A DNA stretch of 64,000 bases from Apophysomyces variabilis (GCA_002749535.1 MZZL01000125.1:51829-115828), one strand, 5' to 3'; shown: positions 1 to 13,632, counted from the first letter of the stretch. Made by a program: numbers and translations. Notes: a model not told the origin generated them from the sequence alone.

Positions 1-3000
1 AATCGAGAAAATTGTCTGCGATTACACAGTTTGGGTACTCCACTGTAAAATCATGCATAACGGTGTTCCATGCTTCTCTATCATTGCAATATAAGAAATC
101 ATACAATAATTTGTTATCTGTTTACCCTGTAGAATAGCGGACCAATGATATCATTGTATTTGCGTAGCTTCGAAAATTGACATGTTCTGTAGTAGCTTGC
201 GTGCCATACTTTGTCAAACCGAATATCTCCATGAACATGATGGCATAAGTCGTCATCACTACGAACCATACAGCAAAAACATTGACTATCTGATAAGCCG
301 ATGCACTACCAAACTATGTTCAGCCTAGGCGATATAAAAATGTGATATAATGCCGAACTTACGCCATAGTTGTGAATAGCTGATTGAGGCTGTCACTACG
401 TTGAACCAGCTTGAAACAAAGAGCCGTCATAAATAACTTTTGCGATTCCACGTTAATTTGATGTACGTGAGATCCAAGTGTGGCAATCACTGTGATAGCA
501 CTGCCAAGAACTACAACCAAATCATAGAGATTCCATAGGTTACGACGGAACGAACTCCAACCTAATCCCAGAATTTTGATGGTAATCTCTAGCCAGTAGA
601 TAAAGATGAAACAAAGATAAAGGTAACCTGCAATGGAAACAAAGACAGCAAGATGAGCTTACAGTTTTAACGAACTATTTACTTACCCTTGGCTTGGGTA
701 AGCCCCTCGATCTTATCGTCGTAGTCAGTGTCTGTACAAAGCAGTAGAATATTCAAGACGATGACAACCGTCATAAATTTATAGAACTTTCCACGCTTTT
801 CTACGACCAAGTCAAAGCATTTCCGTCGGATACGACCTTCCGGAACTTGCTTTGGCCGCTTAGCGGGTCGCATCTGGCTAAGGAGCTTTTTGAGATCTAG
901 CCATCGGCGCTGATCTGCAGTGAGATAGGCTGTACCATTGCGCTTAGCAAAGTTTTCCAAGACCACACCAAGAAATAGTGATATGACGAAGACAGAACCG
1001 GCGAGATTATAAACCATAAAAAATATACCCCACAGTTGACTTGCATCTTGGCGTGGACTTTGATCTTTGCCTCCTAGAGACATACTTGTTTCCATGACAT
1101 CGACCCAGCCCTCGCCACTTGCAATCTCGAATAGTACTAGCAAAGACTTCGAAAAGGAATCAAAACTGTACACGTACGGGTTGTCCCAGATCCTTGGTTT
1201 GTAGACAGCGGCTCCATCAGGCATTGGCTCTTGCATATCAATCATAGCCTCTCCAATGCACATAGACTTGTCAGTAATGCTCTCACTCTCATCGTTACAT
1301 TTGTAAAAGAGACCCATGAAAATATTCTGGCCATAGAGTGCAAATGGTATGATAAGGAAAACACCAAGCAAACCCGCGTCGAGAATTCGAGGAAGACCGG
1401 TGGCAAGAATAGCAGTGAACGTTTCTTTGGCTGGATGGAGCAAATTGATTAAACGAAGGGCTCGAAGTGCCTTGAAGGCTCGGAAGGCTCGTTCAAGTCC
1501 TGTCGATGCTGCAAACCGACCAAAATTGGACATGTACAAGGTGACAAGAACAAAAAGGTCAAGGACATTCCATCCATTTAACAGATACGCGTTCGGGGTC
1601 ATCAAAAGTCCGTCTGCAATGATCTTGATCACGAATTCAACGGAAAAAATTATCATAAAAACCCAATCGACATAGACGAGCATGCGTAGCTGTGCAGGGT
1701 TGTCACGATGTTGGAATTGATATACAGGCGAGTTGTAGATAGTTAAGACAACATTGGTTATCACGCAGCACACAATGAAAACGGAGAACAATAAACTAGC
1801 CCGGCGCGAGGGAGAGGTACCGAACATACGTTCCCCTCGGCTTGCCGGAACTAAAAGCTGGCACCAATGTCGGATTCGATTACCTGGAGAGAAAATGTAT
1901 AGCGATTTATCATATGACGGGTGTGCAGTGATAAATTCCTGCTGAAGTGCCTTTCGCTCCTCAATATCATGTCGCGCAGCCTCCGCAGCTCGAGATGCAG
2001 ATGTTTCTCGTAAAGTTGGGTCCAGAAGGAATCGCAACGATCTTGGCTCGTTCGCCTCCGCTAACCCTTTGCTTGAATCATAGAACGTTGCATAGTGTTC
2101 GAAAGCTCCAAGACTATCCACGTTGATGCTTTTGCGGGGATCCCCATTAAGCGAAGATGCCCCATAACTTGATGGTGGAGATAGAAGGGTACTGAGGAAA
2201 CGACGGACTTTTCCCCATCTTCCTTTTCCGGTCAGCTCGGTTGCTTGGGATCGCTGATTTGCTTCGTTCTTCCGAGCCAGGTACGTGCGATCAATGACAG
2301 CATCATTCATGAAGTCTCGCATAGTAGTCTTTTGGACCAATAAAACTAAGTTTGTCGGTATGTTCTTGACATCCAGGCCCTTAGGATGCGGTTTAAAATA
2401 GCGATACAAGTTCCATCGGCTCACGATGGTATCATCGTCCACGATAGCAGTTTCGGTTTTTTCCACATAATGCTGAACCTGACGCTGTCGCTTTTCTTCT
2501 TCTGCCGTTTCAAAGTTTTCCATCAAAACCGCAATAAACATATTGACCATGACAACTAGGAATAGTTTCAGTAATCAGATTGTTCATTACAAATTTGACC
2601 TACAGTTAGAGAAAGCGAACCATAGGACAAGAAAGAGGGCGTGAACAGCACTGTTTCCGGAAGGTGCACCGGCTTCCATGGCAGCGTAAAGCACGGTAGT
2701 CCAGTCCTCGCCCGAAAATAACTAGATCAAAATTAGTTTGAGCAACACAATTGTTTTTTTACTGCTTACCTGGTACAAAGCGGCGAAAGAGTTATAGACG
2801 GAAAAAAATCGCATTTCTTCGTCACTATCGTTGAGTACCCCTTCAAACAATTGAAATGCCTGGAGACATGCACACGAAGTTAATACCGACCAACAGGTTG
2901 CCTTTTTTTTTTTTTTCAAAGCTTACGATAATGGCGCATAGTAAGGTAGCCATGACAATAAAGAAGATCAAGTTGATTAAACCGTGTACGCTACCAAGAA

Positions 3001-5853
3001 CACGAGACTATGGAGGAAACATATTAGTTGTCAGATGGAAAAGTCATGTCAGATTCTTTCTCACCATCAATGTCCTTAACCTTGGGATGGCCACAACGAT
3101 ACGGTAGATTCGGAGCACTTGGAACCCTGTCAACCACGCGTAGACATATCTGTTGGCACGGATAGGAGGAATCCAGATAATACATGTAGCAACTGCGAGA
3201 AGAAAATCCGTTCGATTCATTTTATCTGAGAAAAATTTACGCATTTGCCGTCTTTGTGTAAGCAATCTTAATAGTATTTCCACTGCAAATGCTATGGTAA
3301 ACGCAAACTCAATGTCGTCTTAAATAAAGATTAGCGTATGATTATATCAACGTGTCGAACTCCATTAATTTACCCAACACAGCTAATTGTTCCGGCGACA
3401 TATCGTTCGTCTTCGATGCCATCACCATAAGATTCGCAGCTACCAAAAAGATCCAGAACGGTCTGGTGAACAGCATTACAGCTGCTAAGCAGGATTCTCT
3501 TATGACAGGTTTTCCGTTATTGCTTTCTCCAATAGACCAGCCACCTTCAGCTGCGTCCGCTAACACTGGTCTGGCCCTAGAACCATTATCTCACCATTAG
3601 CCAATTTTTAACTTTGACGTTAAGAAACAACGTACGTTGATGTTGTAAATGCTGAATGTTGAGAATCCTCGCGTACTTTGGCAAACATTTCATTGATGAC
3701 GGCCACAAACAAGTTAATCAACCAAAAGTTGAGTACAATAACAATGATGATAAAGTACAAGCAAGCAACGACATACTCGGCATCCATCATGTCATACATT
3801 CTGTCCGTCCATGTTTGATCTGCCATAAAAGCATGGTTTAGTAGAGGAAAGTGCGGGTGTAGCAAAGGAAAAATTACCTCCGGCAATAATCATCACAACG
3901 AGAAGTGATGAGAAAATATTGTCGAAACTAATTGTGTTCCCAAACGGATTTTCCGTCTCCTATAGTAACGGCCGTTTTACACGTTAATATTCGGGAGGAA
4001 AGCACCATACATCTTATATACCTGGCAAACTAGTCCCTTAGGACAGATGAATCCCTTTGACCATAATCCTTTCCGGCCATCTTTTAGCAGGAACGGCTCA
4101 ACCTTCCCTGTCACCGGGTCTATATATCCTCCACAATATTGCTGTAACACCTCGACATTACCAGGATCGGAAGGATCTAATGTGCAGAAAAAAGAAGCCG
4201 GAAGGTCAGCAACCTTCTTTTTATAAAACAAACCATCTACCTTTCCAGACGCAATGTCGCATGAACGAACCCTTGAAAGACTGAACACCGATAATTCTAT
4301 ACCTGCTTGTTAAAGACCACTCTTGCTAACTACTAGTAGAACGGCTTACCCAAAAATAATAAAAAAGAAAAGCACGAAAAATACTACATTGACCAGAAGA
4401 GGGCCTGCCTTTTTCAAACTGTCCAATATGACCTTGTTACCATTGGTGATATTCAACAGCCGTAACAGGATGATGGCGGACATCATTTTAAACACCATGA
4501 TTCGTCTCGTTTCGCCTATGATCGCTTGGCCCGTGCACAATAATGCAAAGTCAATCCAGTAAGACATGACGGAGATGAGGTCAACCCGATTCCAGCTATG
4601 CCGCAAAAATGCCAATGGGAATTGCTTATCATCGTTTTCTTTCGGACTGAAGAAAACACCATAGACAATCATACGACTAAGTATAGTAAATCTGCAAGAA
4701 GGAACGGGCTAAAATAAGTATATCCAGATGAAGGCAAGTCAAACATTACTAAAAAACGTACGTGTAACAACTGAAAATACCCAGAAGAACATATTGATCC
4801 CATGTTTCTCCCCAAGTATTCGGTGGTTCTGGCTTTTCATCAGAGCCCCAACCGATGATTAATAGTACAATAGCATGTAAAGCGATAAGAAGCATAATCA
4901 CGGTTTCTGTCCATCTGTAAGAACAAAATAAAGTTAAGTATGGTTTGGTCATAGTATTATATGAAGCACACAACGTACTTCCAGCAAAGCATTCTAGCCA
5001 GTCCTTTACGAATCCAATTATTGGGTCCGAATATGCCGCAACTGTTGCCTCTTAAAGGTATTTGTCGTTCGGTAATTTTGACGGATGAATCCATTTGATC
5101 CAAAGGGATATTGGTAAGATGGGATGATGTAATTGTCGAAGTTGGTGTCATGGGTATAGAGCCGTCTCGCTCTTCTATCAGTGAAGCTGTAGGTGCTGGG
5201 ATATGCGGTGAATTGTTGGTATTTTGTACATTAACGACGCGTCTCGACATCCGTCGGATCACTGTAGCGACTCTTCTCAAACTCTGCCGCTGTTTCTGTT
5301 GAGTTCGTGCAGCGGTCTGTTTGATATAATCTTCTACTGGCTCAACAGGCGCAGGTTCATAGGACTTTCGTGATGTGCGCTGAGTAGGTGATCGGCTTCT
5401 GGCTGGCGGGGCTGCATTAACGGTTAATCGTGCAGTGTCTGAGTAGTCAACATCCTCGAATGATTCAGGGTAGCTCGGTACATAGGCCAAAGCAGTAGCT
5501 GCAGCGGCAGAAGAGGAGAGGGAGAGGACGGAACCGGATTCGGAGGGTTTTCGTCGATGAATGAGCGAGCGTTGAGATTCTCGGGTGCGAAGCGGTTGTT
5601 CTTCCTCGAATGCAGTTTTGAATTCGTTGACATTGACAGGTTTCGTGCGAGTCCAACGTCGTTTCAATTGACCAGTTTCAGGAACAGCAGCGTCTTTTGC
5701 AGTAAAGCTCAAAAATGTTCTGCCATCTTCATGTGGCTGACTACTTGTGGTACCTGTCACCTGGACAGGGTGGGAATGCGGATCGCTGAAGGGATTGTTA
5801 GTCGATCGCCTTGATCCGTATGCTGGATCATGACGGTTGACAGGTAGGGACAT
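1..5853 (-). CDS. CCH1: CCH1-type voltage-gated cation channel alpha subunit (3' end beyond window)
   Basis: Large multi-exon gene read right to left; it continues past base 1, so the C-terminus is missing. The predicted product is a plasma-membrane four-domain channel of the fungal Cch1 / animal NALCN group, which mediates calcium entry with Mid1. Residues 1 to about 300 are a Ser/Arg-rich cytosolic tail. Then come domains I (about 4.9-3.6 kb), II (about 3.3-2.5 kb), III (about 1.7-0.95 kb) and IV (0.66 kb to the edge). Domain III S4 is clear (GLERAFRAFKALRALRLINL); domain I S4 has few arginines, as is usual in Cch1. Pore motifs after splicing are AGDQTWTD (I), FSGEDW (II), ASGEGW (III) and STGEAW (IV). 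The start is the ATG at 5853 (MSLPVNRHD); the longer frame to 5889 would need a TTG. A TATA-like tract lies near 5941-5950. No frame break seen in the part present. Confidence 0.9.
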
Positions 5854-7759
5854 GAAAACACTCTCGCACGGGATCTCCACCACGACCAACTTGTTCTCTC
5901 ACACTTTTTGCGCCCCCCTCCTCACCTCCCCTCGAGCGGCAATATATATAGTGCCAATTCCACCATGAGTTTTAGACGGGGCAGAAAAGCTCGATTTGAT
6001 TGGACGATAATATATTACATCTTCGTAAACGATTTTCAGCCAAGCCTGCTATCGTCAAGTACTTCATCTCTTCGAAGCTTACCGCTACCGTGTCGAGATT
6101 TCAGTCGAGCGATGATCCTGTAACTGATGTGATTTAACCTTCTTCCTTGCCTTTTTAAGCTATTTCAGTGCCGAGCTGATCCGGACGGAACGAATATCCA
6201 AGATTGATCGAGTAGGCTTTGATTAGTGATTGGCTCATTTAATGATATCATGTTACCGAAAGATGGTAAACGAAAAATAGCTAGAATAACATTGAAAAAT
6301 GGTGATCGCCCCTATGTTCTACACAATTTCCTAATTCAATCTGACTCCGAAAATGCGCCATGATAATGACATGCACCTCTGAATGAGCTGACAATAAGTT
6401 GACAGGTACATGTTTTATCGGATTGATATTGTTGGCTTCAGGAAATGTACTTTATTTCCAAAAATTAAAGTTGCATCTAGCAAATTCACTTGGCGCATTT
6501 TGGAAACTGGGCTCGACGCTAACAAATTACATTAACTGTCGTGTTATAAGAGTTAAAATTGACGACGTCATACCCATCTCCTCGGCAAGCGAATGCCAGA
6601 TGCATATATATCTTTCATTCACTACTACATTTAATTTCACTGGACTGCGACTTAAGTTTTCGTACTTTGCGAAATTATTTTCGGCAAATACTGTATAAAG
6701 GGCTGCATGTCGATTAATCCATGGTTAAGTATACGGAGAACAGTTTCTGCATTTTTGATCATCAGGGGCAATAGAGCATGAAGTTGGAAATTATAGTGGA
6801 TTCTACAAGCAGATCTGGCTTCTATCATATTCAACCAAGCTCATCCCCATTTTGCTACATGGCATGCAGCATATCACACTATAAAAGGACTGGATTGGCG
6901 AGAGAACAGTGTAAGAATTGAATGCTTATTAGTGATTGAGTCATGTCTCTTGGTCACATTGTTAACAGAACTATCAGTATATTGCATATATCAAAACTGA
7001 ATTAGAGCAGCAGCTATTAAGTTAAATAAATGCAAAATAAAAAAAAAGGGGAGAAAACGCCTTGTATGTTATATGGTCAATGTAATACTTAATTAACGTT
7101 TTTAAGGTAAACATTAGCATGATAGTGGATATGTCTTCGCCTCAGGTCGATTTTAAACTTTATGCTTAATCTACATTTTGACAATCCTTTACCCCTCAAA
7201 GAAAAAACTTATAATTTCTATCTGTTCTACAATAAAGCTAACAGCAGCCTTGGTTTGTAGAACTTTGGTTACAAGTAACAAGTAGCTTTAAATGACAGGC
7301 AGAACGATCTAAAATATGCTTTGCCGTGATGAATATACTGATTCTCTTTTATGCCACCGCACCACACAAAACAAGTTGTCAATAAGGATCACAGAAAGTG
7401 TAGTATTATTATTGTGATGCTCGATTACGTCCAGTAAGTAATGATCTTCAGAATCGCTCATATCCCTAAATATTGCTTCCTCTTACTACAAGATAACAGT
7501 AGATCCTGTAGCATCTCCAACACATCTCACATTCACATACATGGAAAATCAAAGACATTGAAATAACATAGAATGAGCAATATGGATAACCTGTTGTCCA
7601 ATGACGTATGCAATATTCCTCATACTATTGACATTGAACCTCGCTCAATCTTCTAATGGTTATTGTCCCACAATAGATTGTTTTCTAGCGTATATATTCC
7701 GTTTGTGGCATCCAAGGCACGAAAGTCATGTACCAGGGTTTACCAAGCTTTATTTCATT
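5854..7759. other. Intergenic, no supported gene
   Basis: AT-rich spacer upstream of CCH1 and downstream of the V-ATPase gene. It holds only short ORFs (longest about 99 codons at 6399-6698, plus strand) with no recognisable domain and no convincing splice partners. The first 100 bases next to 5853 presumably carry the CCH1 promoter. Confidence 0.6.
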
Positions 7760-8042
7760 TTATTTAAAATCGGCTGCCTTTCCAGTCTACAAAAGTGAAA
7801 ATTCCCTTTTACATTAGCACAGATTCCTTCATCACGAATATAAGTTACCGTTAGTAAGCCGACAATCAGTCCGAATAAACCCAGGACAGAGCCAAAAATT
7901 TCCACGACGAGGACCTTGACGAATAACTGGGGGTCTTGCGCATCGGCTAATGCAGCACTGGATCCAGTAATACCCACGCACACACCACATAATAAGTTAC
8001 AGACACCTACGGTCAATCCACCCCAAAAGATAGCATGACCTT

Positions 8043-8088
<46 letters not shown>

Positions 8089-8848
8089 NNNNNNNNNNNN
8101 NNNNNNNNNNNNNNNNNNNNNNNNNNNNNNNNNNNNNNNNNNNNNNNNNNNNNNNNNNNNNNNNNNNNNNNNNNNNNNNNNNNNNNNNNNNNNNNNNNNN
8201 NNNNNNNNNNNNNNNNNNNNNNNNNNNNNNNNNNNNNNNNNNNNNNNNNNNNNNNNNNNNNNNNNNNNNNNNNNNNNNNNNNNNNNNNNNNNNNNNNNNN
8301 AAAAAAAAAAAAAAAAAAAAAAAGAAATAACAGAACAAGCAGCATTAGCGTGCGAATTTGGTATTGGTTGCAACGAGGTCATAGCTTTGGTATTACCTGT
8401 GAAGTAGTTGGAAGGCGTGTACAAGTCTTCGGGCGAAATGTTGGTAAGTTTAGCGGAATAGACAATAGCCATGATAACACCGTAGATGGCTACGACTTCA
8501 CAGAAAATGATAGAGATGAGATTTCTTGACTGGATACGTGGAGCTTTCACGGCACCACCGATAAGTGAGGAACCAGTAATAAAAATTCCCCTGAGGGTTT
8601 TGTTATATACGAACTTTTAGTTATGGAAAACAGTGTAGATGCTCTCCATTAACATACCATGCAGCACCTGCAACCGAAAGACCAATACAAAAGCCCATAC
8701 CAACGAGAGCCCAGGCGTAAGGTGAAGTTTCTTCGAGCATTTTTCCAATATTGAAGCTTTCACCGGAACCGGTGAAAAGCATATAGAGGCCAGCAACAGC
8801 CAGGACGCTCACGGCTGATCCAGCAATCGAGGTATAAAATCCAGGCAT
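7760..8848 (-). CDS. VMA16: V-type ATPase proteolipid subunit c''
   Basis: Membrane proteolipid of the V0 rotor ring of the vacuolar proton ATPase. Four exons read by eye: 8848-8658, 8590-8397, 8039-7849 and 7786-7760, giving 603 nt or 200 aa, normal for c''. The N-terminus begins [14 protein letters not shown]. The segment [15 protein letters not shown] carries the membrane-embedded acidic residue expected for proton carriage, and [17 protein letters not shown] is the last hairpin. The terminal exon encodes only TGKAADFK and a stop. Intron 2 contains a 212-base run of N between long A homopolymers (T on the coding strand), so its true length is unknown, but both splice sites are visible and the frame is kept. 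It is divergent from the metallothionein gene on its right. Confidence 0.93.
8089..8300. other. Assembly gap (212 N)
   Basis: Unresolved bases flanked by A runs at 8050-8088 and 8301-8323. The gap sits in intron 2 of the V-ATPase c'' gene. The flanks suggest the assembler stopped in one long homopolymer (poly-T on the coding strand), so the real insert may be much shorter or longer. Confidence 0.95.
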
Positions 8849-9672
8849 CGCTTTTGTCGTTCTTTTTTTGTCTTTTTTATTTCTTCCTCTCGTGAGTGAT
8901 GGTTGACTTGGATATTCTTTTTAGACTGTTACCCGGACAAAGAGATGCCTAACACGGTTTGGTTGCGACCCAACTTCGTACTGAAACGCCGTGACTTGAA
9001 AGGGGAGCTGAGTTTGCGGAGTTGATAGTTCCAAAGCGCGCCTTTGGACATTTGGTCTGCGACCTTTTTGCCAATGTCAAACTGGTTCACCCTAGCTATG
9101 AATAAAGGCCAATAGAGCGATCCATCACAAAACTAACTGTATGATTAGGTTTTTGTGTATTTGTGAAATATAGCAGTTAGAGTTACTGAATCCTTTTGCT
9201 CAGATTGTTGTGAGCCTGTTTCTTTGATATTGCTTGTACAAACTAGTTCTCTCTATAGCTGCAATGTTAACTGATCATACAAGATCTAGTAAGATAGTGA
9301 AAAGCTTTTAATAACTTATATAAAAGCAGCAGTTGTGTAGGATATAACAGAGTTGCTTCGCAAGATGTGTAGCACCATGTCAAACCACATATCCCCTTGA
9401 ACCAGCTTGTGATATTATCAGGTAAAAAAATAAAATGATCATTTTTAGGTCTAGTCCTGGAGCAAGACACTTATGGACGCGTAAAATATATGTTACAAAG
9501 CACACATAATCAGAATTTCAAAGGAAAAGAAAAAGGAGACATGTGCACAGGTCAGAGGCCAGCTTCTAATTGGCCTGTTATACTTGTGACACAGACTTTT
9601 TGTGGTATTTACGTGCATTTTTTTCCTTTTCATCAAACATTCTTTCTCTTCTTCTTACTTCAACCTTTCAAC
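8849..9672. promoter_or_regulatory. Divergent upstream region of VMA16 and metallothionein
   Basis: 824 bases between two start codons facing away from each other. A pyrimidine-rich leader (9600-9670) precedes the metallothionein ATG and a T-rich leader (on the plus strand) lies next to 8848. I see no definite metal-response or copper-fist site. Confidence 0.5.
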
Positions 9673-9933
9673 ATGACTTTGGCTGGAAATCCTGAATGCT
9701 GCGGTGCCTCCTGCGTGTGCGAAGCCGGCAAATGCCAGTGTGCTGCTAATGATTGCAAATGCGAAAAATCCTGTGGATGCTCCAGCACCAAGTACGCTTT
9801 AGTTTGTTCCTCACATTCATAGTATTGACCTTTGGAAACGTGTTATAGAAAAGTGGATGCCTGTGGCTGTGGTAGCAACTGCGCTTGCGGTGAAGCGGAG
9901 GCCAAATCGGAAGGCTGCGGATGCTCCAAGTAA
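9673..9933 (+). CDS. Metallothionein-like Cys-rich protein
   Basis: Two exons, 9673-9791 and 9849-9933, joined across a 57-nt GT-AG intron, give 204 nt or 67 aa. The protein has 16 cysteines, nearly all in CxC, CC or CGC arrangements, and no aromatic residues. These are hallmarks of metallothioneins, which chelate Cu, Zn or Cd in the cytosol. The first exon holds about ten cysteines and ends near SCGCSSTK. The second holds six in DACGCGSNCACG and EGCGCSK. The ATG at 9673 is chosen because upstream in-frame residues are hydrophobic leader-like sequence without conservation cues. A poly-A-signal-like AATAAA lies near 10020. Metal specificity cannot be told from sequence. Confidence 0.85.
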
Positions 9934-12900
9934 AGCATCGTTAAAAGTCCAACCTGTCAGTTACGTGATCCAGTATACGATACTTGTTCGTCTGTAAACA
10001 TTCATGGGAATACTGCTCAAAATAAAAAAAAATTACATTATATGCTTGTATGTCTTTACAAAGCAGACATCATGACGACATTTATTTGCAATATAGAACG
10101 CTTAGCACTGTCAATTCCTGCTGAAGTATAACATGAACAAACAAGAGAATTCTGTACTATTTCAAGTCCTTTGGTTCCGAGGACGCGATGTGGGTAACTG
10201 TTTACACGACATATCGTCAACATGTGAAACAGAAACCTCCGATATAGACTGGACTATGTTTTTGTGGCACTACTGGAATAGATGATCTTGTGATCGATCT
10301 ATTCCATGCGTGAAGCAACTTCAAGGTCAATATGCTTGCTTATTTGCTACAGTCGTTTGTTGAACAAGGAAATAAAATACAAATGACATATGAAAAAATT
10401 ATAAGCGACAAGGTGGCAGGCGTCCCTGCTTATGCAGGGTAAAGGGAAACTCGCGCATTAAATCTAATTATATATGTCTTTAGAAGTATCCGGAAGAACA
10501 ATTGCAAAATGAGATAGTATCTGAAACTATTTAGTTTCCAGACTACCTCTCATACGTGATTTTCCTGGAATTTCAAGGGAACTTTCCATTAACATGACGA
10601 ATAAAGAACGTTAATACATCCGTTACGTGCTATTTAGGGAGGCTAAACCAGATCTTGGCCGAAAACAAGTCTGCATGCCCAATGGAGCAATGTATCCTAA
10701 ATAATCAACTGGTTTTAGGCGTAGTAAGAGAACCTTACACAAATAACTCTTAAAAACGCCGTATTGCGCAGACTTCTCTTAGTTCTTTGGACTACAGCTA
10801 CAATAGAGATAAATAATATGACATAAGTTATGCAGATAGATGCTTTACCGAGTGATCACTTTCACACAGCTTCAGCATTAAAGCTAATCCGTGGCTTTGG
10901 TTGAGTGTTTGTCTTGTATCTAAGCCCATAGTAGGTTCTTGCAGACAAATAGAGCAGATTGACAGCCGCTTTTCTTACATTGCTACCTTGGCAACATGCA
11001 CTACGTGTATCTGTCTATGCCATTAAGCCCAATCATTACTCGTATCCAACTAATTGTTTTATCTTGAATAGAGTAACTCAAATATTTCCAATCGATTGTA
11101 AAACTCCCGATGGATTTCTAAATTAAGCAAACGCCATTGCAAAAATGATTGCTGAAACTAGGTTATTGAAGGATGAGAAGATTCTTTTCGGTTGATTCTG
11201 TACACATATCCATTACAGTATATGCGATCAAGTGGCATAATGAACTAGATTATTCTACAAGGCATGTGCATTCCATCTCTCTGCGAGACGTCAGTGGTTC
11301 AAAAAGTTAGTTGGACCATCATCTACGAATTCGACATAAGCAGCACTTTTTCTGCCAAAAGAAGCTCTAGTTAAATACAGCTTATGAAATCTCCAAATAT
11401 AAAAACGCCTGTATATCCAGAAAAATTCTCCAGTCTTGGGGGAAAAGGCCCGTTTATCTCCGTGGTGAGTGTAATGGCAAGCAGCTGCGCCTACGCACAC
11501 TTTAACAAGGAACAGTATCCTACAACATCTTTGCCAGACAAAACGAAACTCATTTCAGACTAGGTGACACCTAGTCAAGTACCATTAACCAAGCGAAAGG
11601 ACAACTTTCCACTTACCGTATCAGAATTTCTGAGAACTTAGGCTCGCATCCCTGTGATCAGTTGTCATTGGTGAAGCTTCGCACTGATCGGCTGCATCCA
11701 ACCATCTTTCTAATCGTTGCTATATATATATATATATATATTAGACCTCAATGTCATATCCTATACATGTAGTTGTAGTTATGTACGATACATCCTGTTT
11801 ATTACTCACACTAGGAAATCTTCCCTCAGTTCCCAGGATAATTTTCTCTAACCTACAACACAATAGTCTGGTTTTCTTTGACCTACCTGTGGTACCACAT
11901 GGATAGACTGAATGAGTGATACGCAGGAGCAAAAAATGGTTCTTGGCACTAATGCTTTATACACAGTTATCATGTCAAGAATTAGGTTGAGTTAGGGAGA
12001 AAGATCCAAACGGCAAAGTATGGATGACTGACTTATACGTGACTCAGTGCAAGTACTGATAAAAAGGTGTTAATGCCAGAAACAATCAATTGGCGAAGAA
12101 CAGGGATTGCACTGGAGTCAAACACCCATAATGTACGAGATATAAACCAACTATGGCAACTGCCTTTCAGATTTCGCATTGTAAGCACATATGAACGATA
12201 GTATTGCGTATCTCCTTCCACAGAGATCTGAAATGATCGTATCGCCTTATACCTATTCACTTTTCCTTTCTACTATCGCATGGCACACAAGCCTACAAAA
12301 TAAAGTGATTTTCTAAAGATTAATCAGGTTTTTACCATTGAATAGCGCCATTTTGCTTTTATTGGGACTCTATAACCATACCAAAGGGACACCAGTACAT
12401 TACTTTCACGCAGTTAAAACATGTTGATGTTTCTCTGCAAACAGTAGCAGCTTCAAAGAGAAGCGATCCGATTTAAATGTCAAGAAGGAGCAGTTACCAA
12501 ACGTATTGGTCTCGTACAAAATTTTCTTTCTTGTGGTATTTGATATATGAGAGTGTTACTGGGTAAGTAGGAGCATAGAACGAATACAGCTTATTTTGTT
12601 GCACGTGGCAATTTAACAAGTGTCAGGTCATTGTCAAGGACGATAATGGATGCACAGCTGCATCTGAACATTAAATAAGCGCTGGTTTTGCATTTTTCCC
12701 GGATAGCTATCCCAGTTGTACACTTGTAACGCATCTTCATGTCGTGTTTAGTAGTCATCCGTGTACTTAGTTATACGTAATGTTGTACCCAGAATTTACC
12801 GCACCAATTTTAACCTCAATTTCCTGATTAAATCTAGCAAAAGGATTGCGTGACCAGGGTGGCATAACTTTGCTTTTATCATCGACTTCAGAAAGCAAAT

Positions 12901-13632
12901 GCGTAAAGCAGTTAAAAAATTGCTAGCGTATACTCGCTTCCTGGGCTTGAGCGTGTGTCTGTAAAAGTAATTTATCGTCACGATAAAATATCATCCAATT
13001 TTCCATGGCTGTCCTAAAAGGATTAACTGAGGATCAGACCAGTAGGCACTGTTATATGATCTTTTCTCAATTATGAAACCGAGAGTTTGCATATTAAGCG
13101 TTTAAGATGTAGAACGCAGGAAAAAACTGGGATGCACACAGTTAAATGTCAATCAGAGCACACGATCACGAAAAAGAAGTGGATTCGTACAAGGTGCCAC
13201 AAAAGTAAGTGGATAGGGGAAGTTAGGAGTGCTTACGGAAAGTGGCTATACCATTGTTTCATAGCAGCAATAATGCATATCATTTGTTGGTTAGTCCACG
13301 TTATCTACCTGTATCTTATTAACTCTGATGTTGCAACTCGGTGAGATACCAAGGAGGCGCAAGGAAAAAAAAAAGTAGATAGCCCGGAAGCATTGTACAG
13401 CTATGTAGATGTTACGTAGTTTATGTAAGAGTACTGAGATACTTTATCATATGCTGTATCCTTGTGAATTGGAAGACGGGAAAACTAACTAGCTTTGTTC
13501 TGGAGAATTGCTAACCAATGATGTTTAAAATCACGACGACCACGCGCCTTTTTCCGTGCTGCTCGCTGAGTTTTCTTTGCTTCGTTTTCTACGAGCATCT
13601 TTTTGTTGAGTCTCTTTTTTACCATTACTGCC
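9934..13632. other. Gene-poor 3.7-kb stretch
   Basis: AT-rich DNA with only scattered ORFs below 90 codons on both strands, no recognised domain, and no tRNA or transposase signature found by eye. It contains a (TA)10 tract at 11721 and a small perfect hairpin CCCTGC/GCAGGG near 10425-10440. Confidence 0.55.
11721..11741. repeat. (TA)10 microsatellite
   Basis: Ten uninterrupted TA units followed by T, in non-coding DNA. Confidence 0.95.

Noticed and set aside
8035..8550. ORFs crossing the N gap (poly-Phe/poly-Lys)
   Set aside because: They arise from homopolymers and N bases in an intron.
10425..10440. Perfect CCCTGC/GCAGGG hairpin as a terminator or IS end
   Set aside because: Isolated six-base stem in eukaryotic intergenic DNA with no linked feature.
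12060..12150. Possible tRNA-like B box on the minus strand
   Set aside because: No matching A box, acceptor stem or anticodon arm could be folded.
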